From Halomonas sp. 'Soap Lake #6' (GTDB lineage: Bacteria; Pseudomonadota; Gammaproteobacteria; Pseudomonadales; Halomonadaceae), in assembly GCF_003031405.1 (NCBI RefSeq), contig NZ_CP020469.1, positions 1,860,001-1,924,000 of the forward strand: DNA of 64,000 nt, written 5' to 3'. The notes under the pieces were generated by a model that was not told the origin of the DNA, searched no databases, and worked only from the letters and a program-made list of their open reading frames with translations. Below are positions 56,264 to 64,000 of this stretch, piece by piece. The position numbers were made by a program, and so were the translations under genes. Each line of letters opens with the position of its first letter. The stretch's first letter is position 1.

Positions 56264-57637
56264 ATGTTTTGCAAACCCAGACAACGAATAAGACGCTGGC
56301 AGTTGCTATTGATTTTAGTGGTAGCCTTCGGGTCAGCAATGGCTGTTAAAGCGCAAGCCTCTGAACAACACTATCGCGCCTTCTTTGAAAACAGCGTACT
56401 TCCCCTCTCTGAGCCAGCACATCTAGCTCCCCTGTATGACGCCATTGGCGAACGCCGCTTCGTGTTGCTGGGTGAGTCGACCCATGGAACCCACGAGTAT
56501 TATCACTGGCGCGCCGAGATCTCCCGCGAGCTAATTACTAATCACGACTTTTCATTTATTGCCGTAGAAGGCGATTGGCATGCCATTTATCAGCTAAATG
56601 ACTTCGTGAAACTGCGCGACTCTATTGAAGACAATGCCTCGGGAGATGCCCGCACACTGCTGCGTAACCATACTATCCGTTGGCCCCGCTGGATGTGGAT
56701 CAATGAGGATTTTACGGACTTTCTGGACTGGCTGCGCGCCCACAATGCCGAACTCCCAATGGCGCAGCGGGTAGGCGTTTTTGGCATTGATATGCAAGAC
56801 CCGCAAGACTCAATGGAGCACGTGCTAGCCTGGTTCCAGCAAAATGATCCCAGTAACTACCCGCAGGTGGCGGATACCTATCACCGCATACTCGACTTTC
56901 CAGAAGAGTTCCGTGGCTACGCCCAGCACTTGGTATACGGCGGAGAGCGCCTCAATAACCAGATGGCACTCGCTGCCCAGCTATTGCACGATCAGTTAGG
57001 CAGTAATCCAGCGGATGCCGATAAGGCAACCTGGGTGGCTCGCGAAAATGCATTAGTCGCCAAACGCGCAGAAGCGCAATTTCACGGCGCCACACAGCAA
57101 GGGCCAGAATCCTGGAACGCCCGCGCCCGCTTTATGCATGAGGCACTGCTACGCTTAGCCAAACGCCATGGCGAAGAAAGCAGATGGATTGTATGGGCGC
57201 ACAATACCCACGTGGGAGATTCAGCAGCCACTAGCATGAGTAATCGTGGCGAGGTCAATATCGGGCATTTACTACGTATCAGTGAGGGCGAAGATGATGT
57301 CTTTATACTCGGTTTTGGCACCTACCAAGGCTCCGTCATCGCCAGCTCATCGTGGGGCGAAGGGCACCAGGAAATGACTGTCGTACCCGCTCACCCAGAA
57401 AGTTATGAAGGCCTACTGCACCAGAGCGGGATTCAGCAGGGCCTATTTCTGTTTGACGACACTGCACGCCAGGGTGACTTGCTTACGCCGCGCCACCAAC
57501 GTGCCATCGGCGTGATCTATAGCCCACCGAACGAAGCCTATGTGCCAACAATACTGACTCGCCGCTACGACGGCTTCATTTACTTTGACGAGACCCAAGC
57601 ACTAACGCCTTTAGCACCGCTTACGGGCACCCAGTAA
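56264..57637 (+). CDS. Erythromycin esterase family protein with signal sequence
   Basis: 457 residues. A signal peptide or anchor (WQLLLILVVAFGSAMAVKAQA) ends near residue 32. Family motifs are LLGESTHGTHEYY (about 68-80), VEGDWHAIYQLNDFV (101 on), MWINEDFTDFLDWLR, VGVFGIDMQD and IVWAHNTHVGDS (about 326), which together supply the Glu/His pairs of Ere-type enzymes. Characterised Ere enzymes open the macrolide ring, but most homologues have other or unknown substrates. An envelope location makes macrolide resistance uncertain. GAGGG lies seven bases before the chosen ATG. Confidence 0.85.
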   Translation: MFCKPRQRIRRWQLLLILVVAFGSAMAVKAQASEQHYRAFFENSVLPLSEPAHLAPLYDAIGERRFVLLGESTHGTHEYYHWRAEISRELITNHDFSFIAVEGDWHAIYQLNDFVKLRDSIEDNASGDARTLLRNHTIRWPRWMWINEDFTDFLDWLRAHNAELPMAQRVGVFGIDMQDPQDSMEHVLAWFQQNDPSNYPQVADTYHRILDFPEEFRGYAQHLVYGGERLNNQMALAAQLLHDQLGSNPADADKATWVARENALVAKRAEAQFHGATQQGPESWNARARFMHEALLRLAKRHGEESRWIVWAHNTHVGDSAATSMSNRGEVNIGHLLRISEGEDDVFILGFGTYQGSVIASSSWGEGHQEMTVVPAHPESYEGLLHQSGIQQGLFLFDDTARQGDLLTPRHQRAIGVIYSPPNEAYVPTILTRRYDGFIYFDETQALTPLAPLTGTQ

Positions 57638-57672
57638 CCGAAAGCCGCGAACAGCCGCGCCTTGCTACACAC

Positions 57673-58200
57673 TTACTGCTCAATACGGATGGGTGTACCG
57701 TTAGGTACAGCGCGCCAAATCTCTTCCATAGCTATATTGGTTACCGCGATGCAGCCATCCGTCCAATCCCAGCGTTGGAGCAAACTACCTAACCAGCCAA
57801 GCCCGTTCCTTTGACCGTGAATCATAATCATACCTCCTGGTGACACCCCTCTCGCCTCAGCTTGCATCCGGTCATCCTCATTCGGATAGGAAACATGAAG
57901 GGACAGATGAAACGCGCTGTTAGGATTCCTCCAATCGAGCAAGTAGTCACCCTCCGGGGTCCTTTGATCCCCCTCCTCCTGTTTATGCCCAACGGGACTG
58001 CCCCCAAGTGCTATAGGATATGACTGATAGCGCTCCCCCTCCCTGATGAGATACAACATTCGCTCTCCTTTGATTACCAGCACTGATTCTGCCGTTGGTA
58101 ACTCCTTTGCAAGCATCGCTGGCAAGTAGGCATCTGCGAAGTAAGCGCCACTCCCAAGAAACGAAAAAATCAGTAGCAATGCTAAAATTTTCTGTCGCAC
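57673..58200 (-). CDS. L,D-transpeptidase (YkuD) family protein
   Basis: 175 residues with an N-terminal signal sequence or anchor (ILALLLIFSFLGSGAYFADA). The YkuD domain has TPEGDYLLDWRNPNSAFHLSLH and the catalytic pair His128 (MIMIHGQRN) and Cys150 (DWTDGCIAVTN). L,D-transpeptidases cross-link peptidoglycan stems or attach lipoproteins; the DGCIAVTN variant resembles the YafK/ErfK side. The start is GTG, with AAGG seven bases upstream. It converges on the esterase gene. Confidence 0.88.
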   Translation of the reverse strand: MRQKILALLLIFSFLGSGAYFADAYLPAMLAKELPTAESVLVIKGERMLYLIREGERYQSYPIALGGSPVGHKQEEGDQRTPEGDYLLDWRNPNSAFHLSLHVSYPNEDDRMQAEARGVSPGGMIMIHGQRNGLGWLGSLLQRWDWTDGCIAVTNIAMEEIWRAVPNGTPIRIEQ

Positions 58201-58288
58201 TTTACTGCCTTAAATGTTTGACAAGGCTGTCGAAAAATCCAACTTCGAGCTGCTTCGGGGAGAATTCCAGTTTTGGCTTTGCCACTGA

Positions 58289-58639
58289 CTAACCTTGCGA
58301 TGGCTCACTAACAAGCTTTGAGTAACTGGAACGCTCAATATCCAGGACTTCGACAGTTAATGAGCAGCCTTGCAGCCCCAGCTTTTGAAGTTGCGCTAAT
58401 ACTGATTTTGAAAGCATTTGTTTCTGGGCCAGTGTTCTACCTGACAAAATCCTTAACACTACATGCACAAAGTCAGACTTTACCTGACCTGTCTGATAGC
58501 TTTGATACGCGATTGCTCTTACCTTTATATCACTGCCATCAGCCTCAAATAGCTTTGATGTCATGGCACCTGCAAATACCAATGGTAAGAGCAAGTCACC
58601 GTCCAATGATGCCGAATGTTCAACGATGCAATGTGGCAC
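58289..58639 (-). CDS. 5-carboxymethyl-2-hydroxymuconate delta-isomerase-like tautomerase
   Basis: 116 residues of the CHMI branch of the tautomerase superfamily. The catalytic Pro2 follows the initiator (MPHCIVEHSASL), and YQTGQVKSDFVHVVLRILSGRTLAQKQML is the conserved middle. HpaF isomerises a homoprotocatechuate breakdown product, but no hpa gene is nearby, so the substrate is open. The start is GTG after GGAG. The region upstream carries a sequence shared with 60208-60227. Confidence 0.8.
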   Translation of the reverse strand: MPHCIVEHSASLDGDLLLPLVFAGAMTSKLFEADGSDIKVRAIAYQSYQTGQVKSDFVHVVLRILSGRTLAQKQMLSKSVLAQLQKLGLQGCSLTVEVLDIERSSYSKLVSEPSQG

Positions 58640-58690
58640 AAACTACTCCAAAAATATAACGCCGCTAACACATGTGGTTTTGTGGCAGTG

Positions 58691-58710
58691 ACGAAGCCGC
58701 AGCGAAAAAG
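58691..58710. repeat. Dispersed repeat, copy 1
   Basis: ACGAAGCCGCAGCGAAAAAG, near-identical to the sequence at 60208-60227. On the minus strand the flanks end GTTAGCGGCGTTATAT, which recalls an attC end, but no matching opposite end is present. Confidence 0.5.
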
Positions 58711-58723
58711 CCACCGCTGTAAG

Positions 58724-59197
58724 TCAGGGCAAAGATTTAGAAAGTCGGAACGAAAAGCTCCTATAGCCCAGCTCTCTATAAAAATCTATAGCGTCAGAAT
58801 TAAACGCCATTACCTCTAGCTTGATATCCTCAGCACCTTTCTCTTTTGCATAAGTCTCAGCAGCAGACATTAGCTCTCGGCCAAGGCCACTACCACGATA
58901 GCTTTCGGCCACAACTATTGTGGCTACGAGCCCACGGGGCCGAGAAGTGAGAAATGGATATGGTGTCGATGTTGATACTGATACAGCCACTGCACCTGTT
59001 AATACATCATTATCCTCTGTCACAAAAACCGCAGAGCCGTCCATGCTCATGAAGCCTAACCAATATGGCTCATCACGATTACTTCCATCTGGCTTAGAGA
59101 AGTCATGTGGCATCTGTGAATGGTGAATTTCATTAATCTCGTTAGAAAGCTGGCAAATGGCTTTCAAATCAGCTTCCCTAGCCTCACGGACAGTCAA
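58724..59197 (-). CDS. GNAT family N-acetyltransferase
   Basis: 157 residues. MTVREAREADLKAICQLSNEIN starts the fold, VATIVVAESYRGSGLGRELMSAAE is the acetyl-CoA motif (RGSGLG), and LEVMAFNSDAIDFYRELGY is motif B. The TTG start overlaps the hydrolase stop (TTGA), with AGGAGA eight bases before it, so translation is coupled to the interrupted hydrolase upstream. Substrate unknown. Confidence 0.85.
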   Translation of the reverse strand: MTVREAREADLKAICQLSNEINEIHHSQMPHDFSKPDGSNRDEPYWLGFMSMDGSAVFVTEDNDVLTGAVAVSVSTSTPYPFLTSRPRGLVATIVVAESYRGSGLGRELMSAAETYAKEKGAEDIKLEVMAFNSDAIDFYRELGYRSFSFRLSKSLP

Positions 59198-60162
59198 ATT
59201 GACGTTCTCCTGTTATTCCTAATGATGAGTTCAGTGCAGTTACCGGCTTCCCCCTGAAGCCATTGCCGCGCCATTTCAATGCCATCTGAGCTGACCACAA
59301 GCCCCAAGTGCGCTACACCTTCAACCGTAGTGATCTGTGCATGCGGCACAAGCGGACGAACAGTGGATTCGAAGCGGTCGGCGAACAGCGCCTCGTCCTC
59401 AGCCCCAGTGACAATGAGGACAGGCACTTTGATAGAGCCAAGCTCTCGACGGAAGTCAGAAGGACCAAACCCCGTCATGAGTCGATATGAATATGCGAGC
59501 GTCTCTGACCCATCACGATACTTGGGTGGCAAATTGAATCGAAGCACACGCATGCCGCCAAAGCGTGTGATACCTACTTCATGCAGAATTGATAATACAA
59601 TAATCTTAGCGACACTTGCTTGAGCCCACCCACCAGAATTATCCCGAACGGTAGGAGCATTGTTTCCAAAGTAGGGTGCAAGCAGCAGATAAGCTGAGGC
59701 AAGGTGCCCGTGCCTCCCACCAGCAAAGCGTATCGCCAGTCCCCCTCCAGATGAATGGCCTCCGACCACAATCCTAGTAGCGCCGGTCGCCTCTATGTGG
59801 GCGACAAGATCTGCAAGGTCATCTTCAAGTTACTCAATGTAGTCGATGTCGCCGCGACGCGCCGGAGCAGGGCCATGCCCGCGGATATCAGGCGTATATA
59901 CTGTCGCAGCGCCTGACTCCGCTAACTCATAGGCAAATGTCGCCAAATATTTGCTGTCTGTCCCTGAGCCGTGCACAAGAACAAGTGCGGTGCGAGACCC
60001 ACTCGGATAGTGCCGATACGCCAAAAGCGCTCCGTCCCGCGCTTCAAACCGCTGAAGGGCTGGTAGTGGCCGTGATAGGTGCGGCTCCGATAACAGCGCC
60101 TCAAAGTCCAAGCCTTTAGTACTTGCTCCAGAAGACATCGCAGATAATGCTTCAATTTTCAT
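59194..60162 (-). pseudogene. Alpha/beta hydrolase split by one in-frame stop codon
   Basis: A 322-residue alpha/beta hydrolase frame is continuous across 59194-60162 except for one TAA at 59830-59832. Before it lie the oxyanion region ALVLVHGSGTDSKYLA and DIRGHGPAPARRGDIDYIE. After it come LEDDLADLVAHIEATGAT and the nucleophile elbow GGHSSGG, then the late catalytic segments VLIVTGAEDEALF and VEGVAHLGL. The stop separates the oxyanion hole from the nucleophile. A single CAA to TAA change would explain it, since Gln commonly precedes the LEDDLADL segment. It is otherwise undecayed, so the lesion is recent or a sequence error. Confidence 0.8.
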
Positions 60163-60207
60163 ATTGGCTATTTAATGTTGATCAGTACGTGCGGCTTTGG
60201 AATGGAG

Positions 60208-60227
60208 ACGAAGCCGCAGCAGAAAAG
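60208..60227. repeat. Dispersed repeat, copy 2
   Basis: ACGAAGCCGCAGCAGAAAAG, 1.5 kb from its partner at 58691-58710. Both lie in spacers between minus-strand genes. Confidence 0.5.
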
Positions 60228-60355
60228 GCATCGCATAAATAACTTTGGTATAGGCTTTCACTTCTAGACTCACCACTATATTTATTGCGCTACAAGTAAG
60301 CGATGAAACCTTTATAACATCCGGAGCACTATGGAACAAAATTCAGATAGTAAAC

Positions 60356-60988
60356 CTACCCATTATTTTTGTCAGAAAATAACAGATAGTCCACTTTTTC
60401 TACAAATCCACTCCACCCCTCATATAAAAAAGCTTCAAAACCCAGCTCTTGCAAGACCGTAACATTAGACTCTTTATCATCACTCATTACAATTTCATGA
60501 GGCATAAGATCCAACTCACTTGCAAGATAGTTAAAAACTTTCGAATGTGGCTTAGCAAGGCCAATTTTGCAGGAGACCACAATTTTATCAAAGCGCTGAT
60601 CCAAATTGAATTTTTTGGTCAAGCCGTCTATGCGATCACTAAAATTATTACTACAGGCTGCCACCTTAACACCTAACAATCTTAATTTTTCTATATATTT
60701 CTGCGTTTCTTCGCGGACTTCATACCCCGAAAGCATCATTTCGATAAGCTCTTCCCGTGTTGCCTCTACATTCCACCGCTGAGTTGCGAAACTCCAAAAC
60801 TCATGACTAGTGATTTCACCCAGTTTGAGTTTTTTCATCTCTTCGCTATTAAAATATACATCTTCAACTTGGCGCGGGGTTAGCCCATAGACATGTATCA
60901 AAGAAGCTACGAAGTTTTCGGTACCTCTTTCAAAGTAAACGCCATCTAAATCAAATACAACTGCTTTCACTTTAGCATTAACACTCAT
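60356..60988 (-). CDS. HAD-family hydrolase
   Basis: 210 residues. AVVFDLDGVYFE carries the nucleophile Asp13 and Asp15, VAACSNNFSDRIDGL has the motif II serine, the lysine of motif III is in KIGLAKPHSKVFNYL, and IVMSDDKESNVTVLQELGF is motif IV. The cap between residues 17 and 85 is helical, as in subclass I. It resembles sugar-phosphate or nucleotide phosphatases, with the substrate unknown. GGGAA precedes the start. Confidence 0.85.
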   Translation of the reverse strand: MSVNAKVKAVVFDLDGVYFERGTENFVASLIHVYGLTPRQVEDVYFNSEEMKKLKLGEITSHEFWSFATQRWNVEATREELIEMMLSGYEVREETQKYIEKLRLLGVKVAACSNNFSDRIDGLTKKFNLDQRFDKIVVSCKIGLAKPHSKVFNYLASELDLMPHEIVMSDDKESNVTVLQELGFEAFLYEGWSGFVEKVDYLLFSDKNNG

Positions 60989-61185
60989 ATACAGCTTCCC
61001 TTATCACTGATGGAATTGATACTATAGCGGTCGCATATTGTGTGTCCTCGCCATTATTATTTTTATTTCTTAATACTCGCTGAGTAGTAGTTCAATTTGT
61101 ATAAAAATGCTAATTATTGTGGGCTAGAAAGCCTCATGCACAAGCAATCAGAAAATCGTTAACAGATCTCTCAGCGCTACCGGAA

Positions 61186-61232
61186 AAGAGGCCTAGTAAC
61201 CGAGCATGGTTGTGCAAGCCTCTCTTAAGAAC
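61186..61232 (-). terminator. Possible terminator after the second GNAT gene
   Basis: AGAGGC ... GCCTCT outer stem with an inner AACC/GGTT, followed by TTTT on the minus strand. The large internal loops make it weak. Confidence 0.4.
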
Positions 61233-61241
61233 ACACCTAAG

Positions 61242-61688
61242 CTAAAATGTGATAGCCATTCGCATCATATCTTTGTGCTGAATCCCATTTTCAAAAATGG
61301 GCTCTTCATAGTTTTCCAGGAAAAAGTCTATCTCCAAGCTGAATGGTCTAAATCCCGCTTTTTGATAGTACGCAAGCTGGTATCCGAAAGTTCCTGTTCC
61401 TAACTCAAGACGGTAAGCCCCTAAATCTTTTGCCGATATCACTGCATGGCTCAGCAGTTCTGAACCATACCCTCTCCGCTGAAACTCCGGCGCTACTGCT
61501 ATGCTCATAAGCTCATATATGCCCAAGGACAACTCTTTTAAGACATAAGCGCCTATCTCTTCCCCACCTAACGTCGCCACATAGCACTTTGAATATTCAA
61601 GATAACTACGGACCCTCTCAACTGATGGGTCAGCTTCAAGAAGGATTTTTATCGGGACCTTCGAACCTGAGACTTCTTCTATTTTCAT
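61242..61688 (-). CDS. GNAT family N-acetyltransferase
   Basis: 148 residues. IEEVSGSKVPIKILLEADPS begins the domain, GIYELMSIAVAPEFQRRGYGSELL is the acetyl-CoA motif (QRRGYGS), and RLELGTGTFGYQLAYYQKAGFRPF is motif B. The pattern recalls small acetyltransferases often found in mobile cassettes. The start codon is about 20 bases after an attC-like site, and no strong ribosome site is seen. Twelve upstream codons would extend into that site and are rejected. Confidence 0.82.
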   Translation of the reverse strand: MKIEEVSGSKVPIKILLEADPSVERVRSYLEYSKCYVATLGGEEIGAYVLKELSLGIYELMSIAVAPEFQRRGYGSELLSHAVISAKDLGAYRLELGTGTFGYQLAYYQKAGFRPFSLEIDFFLENYEEPIFENGIQHKDMMRMAITF

Positions 61689-61709
61689 GGAGGTAACTTT
61701 AACTCTATG

Positions 61710-61813
61710 TAACGCTCGCCACAAATGCGAGCGGCTTATTGCGAGCCGAGCTGCGAAGCAGTGTTTTCGATAGCACTTCGTGGTTCATTTCAACTAATTG
61801 TAGCAACGCGTTA
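61710..61813 (-). other. attC-like recombination site after the methyltransferase gene
   Basis: On the minus strand the ends TAACGC-G-TTGCTACAA and TTGTGGCGA-GCGTTA pair over 15 positions with two G-T wobbles, separated by small bulges as in attC simple sites. The 104-bp centre holds a second stem, CGAAGTG / CACTGCTTCG. The left core reads GCATAAC and the right core GTTACAT. This is my best attC candidate, but the 7-bp cores are not perfect RYYYAAC/GTTRRRY. Confidence 0.5.
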
Positions 61814-61862
61814 TGCCCAGCCCTATACTTTAGTTAAAATACACAAAAAATCTTCTCAAAAA

Positions 61863-62627
61863 CTATTGTGTATTTGAACGCACCGCTTCGAAGCTAATAA
61901 TTAAATCACTATTAATTGGCTCTTTTCCATATTCATACCCACCTGAAGCAATCACATCCGTAAAACCAACCTTTCTCAATGCAAGTATCAATTCATTGAC
62001 TCCCCACCATCGAAGTGAAAACAGATCCATCTCCGACTCTATAAGCTTACCCCTCTTCCAATACTCATAACGCAGATAAGATAAAGAAGTTTGCTTCACA
62101 TAATCTACCTCTGACTGTCCACTAGTTAATGTGAGCAATTCATGTTCCGAAACCCTCCAGCTGCGTACTGAGTTAGATGGCTCTATCAAATCTTTCATGT
62201 TATCAATATCTAGAATAAGCCTTCCTTCTGGAAGGAGATGATCATAGAATCGGCGCAACGCGGTCATTGCAGAACTAAGGTCAGTAATAAGCTGAAATGA
62301 TCCTGCGGGTATAATTATAACCTCGAACCTTTTTTCATAACTAAAGGAGTTAAATTTTTGACAAGTAATCTTAGGCAAAAAGTTACGTGATAAGCATTCA
62401 CTTTTACAGTACCCAAGCATGTCTTCTGACGCATCAAAGCCTTCAATATTAAAGCCTGCTTCAAGAAGCGGAATAAACACTCGGCCATTGCCAACCCCTG
62501 GCTCCAGCACAGGCCCAGAGCACCCATTAAGACGACTAAGATAATATTCTAGATCGCCAAAAGACTTCCCTATTGGTTTATCCAAATGGTAAACCCACGA
62601 AGCTAACTTACCGTAAATATTTTCCAC
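61863..62627 (-). CDS. Class I SAM-dependent methyltransferase
   Basis: 254 residues. SAM motif I is VLEPGVGNGRV (40-50), followed by the acidic residue after strand 2 in EGFDASEDMLGYCK and motif III-like VIIPAGSFQLITD, then GRLILDIDNMKDL. The start is GTG with GAGG ten bases upstream. The gene is clearly more AT-rich than the core genes to the left. Substrate unknown. An attC-like site lies directly downstream. Confidence 0.82.
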   Translation of the reverse strand: MENIYGKLASWVYHLDKPIGKSFGDLEYYLSRLNGCSGPVLEPGVGNGRVFIPLLEAGFNIEGFDASEDMLGYCKSECLSRNFLPKITCQKFNSFSYEKRFEVIIIPAGSFQLITDLSSAMTALRRFYDHLLPEGRLILDIDNMKDLIEPSNSVRSWRVSEHELLTLTSGQSEVDYVKQTSLSYLRYEYWKRGKLIESEMDLFSLRWWGVNELILALRKVGFTDVIASGGYEYGKEPINSDLIISFEAVRSNTQ

Positions 62628-62675
62628 TTCTGAAAAACCTCAATTCTTAAACTCACCTTCACTATATAATACTTA

Positions 62676-63002
62676 TTAGCTTCTTTCTCCAGACAAATAA
62701 TCTTTTGCGATTTCACCCACAAAGCGACGACCAGGGTTGGAACCATGGATCCAGTCATCGGGAGCAAATAAATCAAACAGCCCTACCTTGATCAGTGTCG
62801 GTACTGCGAGTTCAAGCTCTTTTTCTACTTGGCCACGCTCGCCTGAGTTGTAAAGGTTAATGTTATGCAGCATAGCTGCGACAGTGCCCGTCTGAACCTT
62901 ACTACCATCCTTTAGTTGCACAGAGGGAAGCATCTGTCCCTCTGAAACAATTTTTTTATTGACCGCAGCCAGCTGGTCTGAATTTTTAATACTGTTGCTC
63001 AT
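62676..63002 (-). CDS. Small conserved protein of unknown function
   Basis: 108 residues, no cysteine, no membrane segment. VQLKDGSKVQTGTVAAMLHNINLYN and the mixed-charge ERGQVEKELELAVPTLIKVGLFDLF are regular helices, ending with SNPGRRFVGEIAKDYLSGE. I recall similar short proteins in variable regions but cannot name a family with confidence. The start is the ATG eight bases after AGGAG; a TTG seven codons earlier overlaps that site. It is 48 bp upstream of the methyltransferase gene. Confidence 0.7.
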   Translation of the reverse strand: MSNSIKNSDQLAAVNKKIVSEGQMLPSVQLKDGSKVQTGTVAAMLHNINLYNSGERGQVEKELELAVPTLIKVGLFDLFAPDDWIHGSNPGRRFVGEIAKDYLSGERS

Positions 63003-63158
63003 TGCGATTACTCCTTTTTTCAAAATGCCAACACCGTTGTTCTGAAACCAAAGCAGATTGGTACGTCATTTACGCAAGCCAGCACCGGTAAAACTTACTT
63101 TGGCCGCCCGATAACAGCTTGCTAGGCTCATGGTCATAAGAGCACATAAAGCCTTTCA

Positions 63159-63482
63159 TTAGTCACGAGGCCGACTGAGCAGATAATTCAGGTGTGAGCG
63201 AACCTCTGGCCATTCGCCTCTGTGTAACCTATACATCACGGTGTCACGATTGAAGTTATCGGTGCGCCAACCGAGCTCATTACAACCTAGTGTGTCGAAA
63301 GTTCCCGACATCTGATAGCGAGCGCGAATTCCGCGCCTTGTTAAGTTGTCTATAACACCATATGCAGTAGCGGATACGCTTTTCCCTAACCATCGGCTGG
63401 TGAGTATCCCATTACTGCTTTTAGCGCACCTTAAAGCAACAACGTCAAATACTTTGTAGATCTCCTTCCGCTCAAAAGGCAT
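63159..63482 (-). CDS. Hypothetical protein coupled to a P-loop protein
   Basis: 107 residues. Basic, with clusters such as LTRRGIRARYQM and VMYRLHRGEWPEVRSHLNYLL; no motif I recognise. Its ATG begins two bases after the stop of the upstream ATPase gene (TAGCTATG), so the pair is translationally coupled. A 156-bp spacer follows it. Confidence 0.6.
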   Translation of the reverse strand: MPFERKEIYKVFDVVALRCAKSSNGILTSRWLGKSVSATAYGVIDNLTRRGIRARYQMSGTFDTLGCNELGWRTDNFNRDTVMYRLHRGEWPEVRSHLNYLLSRPRD

Positions 63483-63484
63483 AG

Positions 63485-63979
63485 CTATGCATTTACCGCG
63501 ATTACAGTTGTATTGAACCCTTCAGCATTTGTGGGAGCAACAAAGTACTTTGTAATCAGTTCAAACATCTCTTCCGTATCAGTTGCGGCTCTTTCGGGTT
63601 GTTCTGTTCGCCTCTTTGCGATCTGCTCTATGCAAATCTCATCTGGCTGGTCAATGTAGATTAGCTCATGGCGCGCCTGGATCTCTGAAAAAATACTTTT
63701 AAACCACTCTCGTTGCGGAATCGTATTTGCCGGAAAATCCATTACCACGTCAGTTCCCGTAGCCAAGATCGATTGCACCAGTTTCTTCATTTGAGGTTTA
63801 AGCCGACCTGAATACTTAATGTAATCTTCCAAGGACTCAATACTATTTGGATAGATCGACGCAAGCCACTCATCTTCTGAAAGTAGTACGGCATTTCGCT
63901 GCTGGGCAATTTCACGCGATTTTGTAGTTTTCCCAGCTCCCATTTTCCCACAGAAAAAGGTCAATACTCCTTTGCTCAT
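63485..63979 (-). CDS. AAA/zeta-type P-loop kinase-like protein
   Basis: 164 residues. Walker A GKMGAGKTT is at 11-19. VLLSEDEWLASIYP follows where shikimate-kinase-like proteins bind substrate, then DVVMDFPANTIPQREWF, and IDQPDEICIEQIAKRRTEQPE with the lid arginines. The build is that of small nucleoside/sugar-kinase or zeta-toxin-like P-loop proteins. Such genes are frequent in accessory DNA. GGTAGGAA precedes the start. Coupled to the unknown gene downstream. No antitoxin-like partner is recognisable. Confidence 0.75.
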   Translation of the reverse strand: MSKGVLTFFCGKMGAGKTTKSREIAQQRNAVLLSEDEWLASIYPNSIESLEDYIKYSGRLKPQMKKLVQSILATGTDVVMDFPANTIPQREWFKSIFSEIQARHELIYIDQPDEICIEQIAKRRTEQPERAATDTEEMFELITKYFVAPTNAEGFNTTVIAVNA

Positions 63980-64000
63980 TTCCTACCTCTTATTGCATCA

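Noticed and set aside
61186..61241. attC site after the second GNAT gene
   Set aside because: The arms do not carry paired AAC/GTT cores; a weak terminator explains the inverted repeat better.
63003..63158. attC site upstream of the 108-residue protein
   Set aside because: A GTTATCGGGCGG segment is present but has no complementary partner arm.
1..64000. CRISPR array, prophage, rRNA operon
   Set aside because: No spaced direct-repeat array, phage structural or integrase genes, or rRNA sequence was seen.

Overview
The window looks like the chromosome of a Halomonas-type gammaproteobacterium (Halomonadaceae). Support comes from the block leuCDB-asd-fimV-truA-trpF-trpB-trpA-accD-folC-dedD-cvpA-purF-metZ, an arrangement typical of Pseudomonas/Halomonas relatives. 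A PHB phasin, an RNase J-like protein and a short FimV fit the same picture. This assignment is inference from gene content and order; no database was searched.

Layout. 1-9.98 kb: 5' end of purU, an RNase J-like nuclease, molybdopterin genes mobB-moaCD(fused)-moaE, pyrimidine salvage upp-uraA, the purine salvage run pbuG-apt-gpt-ung, and riboflavin synthase. 9.98-13.8 kb: a 156-bp MITE-like element, then a methionine module made of a promoter, a SAM-II-type riboswitch, an intrinsic terminator, metNIQ and the methionine sulfoxide reductase msrC. 13.8-26.3 kb: two tandem tRNA-Val(GAC) genes, fumC, a phasin, hda-perM diverging from purM-purN, apbC-dcd, a coiled-coil membrane protein, a diguanylate cyclase, and phhB with an aromatic aminotransferase. 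26.3-31 kb: a second nucleobase permease, a MATE transporter, and yceI with cytochrome b561. 31-48.9 kb: the conserved metZ-to-leuC biosynthetic block on the minus strand, with a divergent LysR regulator. 49-57.6 kb: accessory genes, including a FIST sensor overlapping a GGDEF cyclase, a DUF4892/OmpA protein, OsmC, SH3 and ACT-like proteins, and an erythromycin-esterase homologue. 57.6-64 kb: small, mostly minus-strand, visibly more AT-rich genes (two GNATs, HAD, methyltransferase, nucleotide kinase-like protein, unknowns). One alpha/beta hydrolase here is split by a single stop codon. Two spacers in the 54-62 kb part resemble integron attC sites.

How the parts work together. Three nucleobase loci (upp-uraA, pbuG-apt-gpt and the 26.4-kb permease) each carry an imperfect TTGACC-type palindrome of the RutR kind upstream, so they may form one regulon. 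Methionine uptake appears to be switched off by SAM through the riboswitch, next to the enzyme that repairs oxidised free methionine. The 31-48 kb block ties leucine, aspartate-family, tryptophan, fatty-acid, folate, purine and methionine synthesis into one long minus-strand series.

The strongest candidates for something undescribed are the SAM-II element with an extra hairpin before metN, the shared operator set, the MITE just upstream of ribE, the MoaC-MoaD fusion, and the cassette-like 54-64 kb region.
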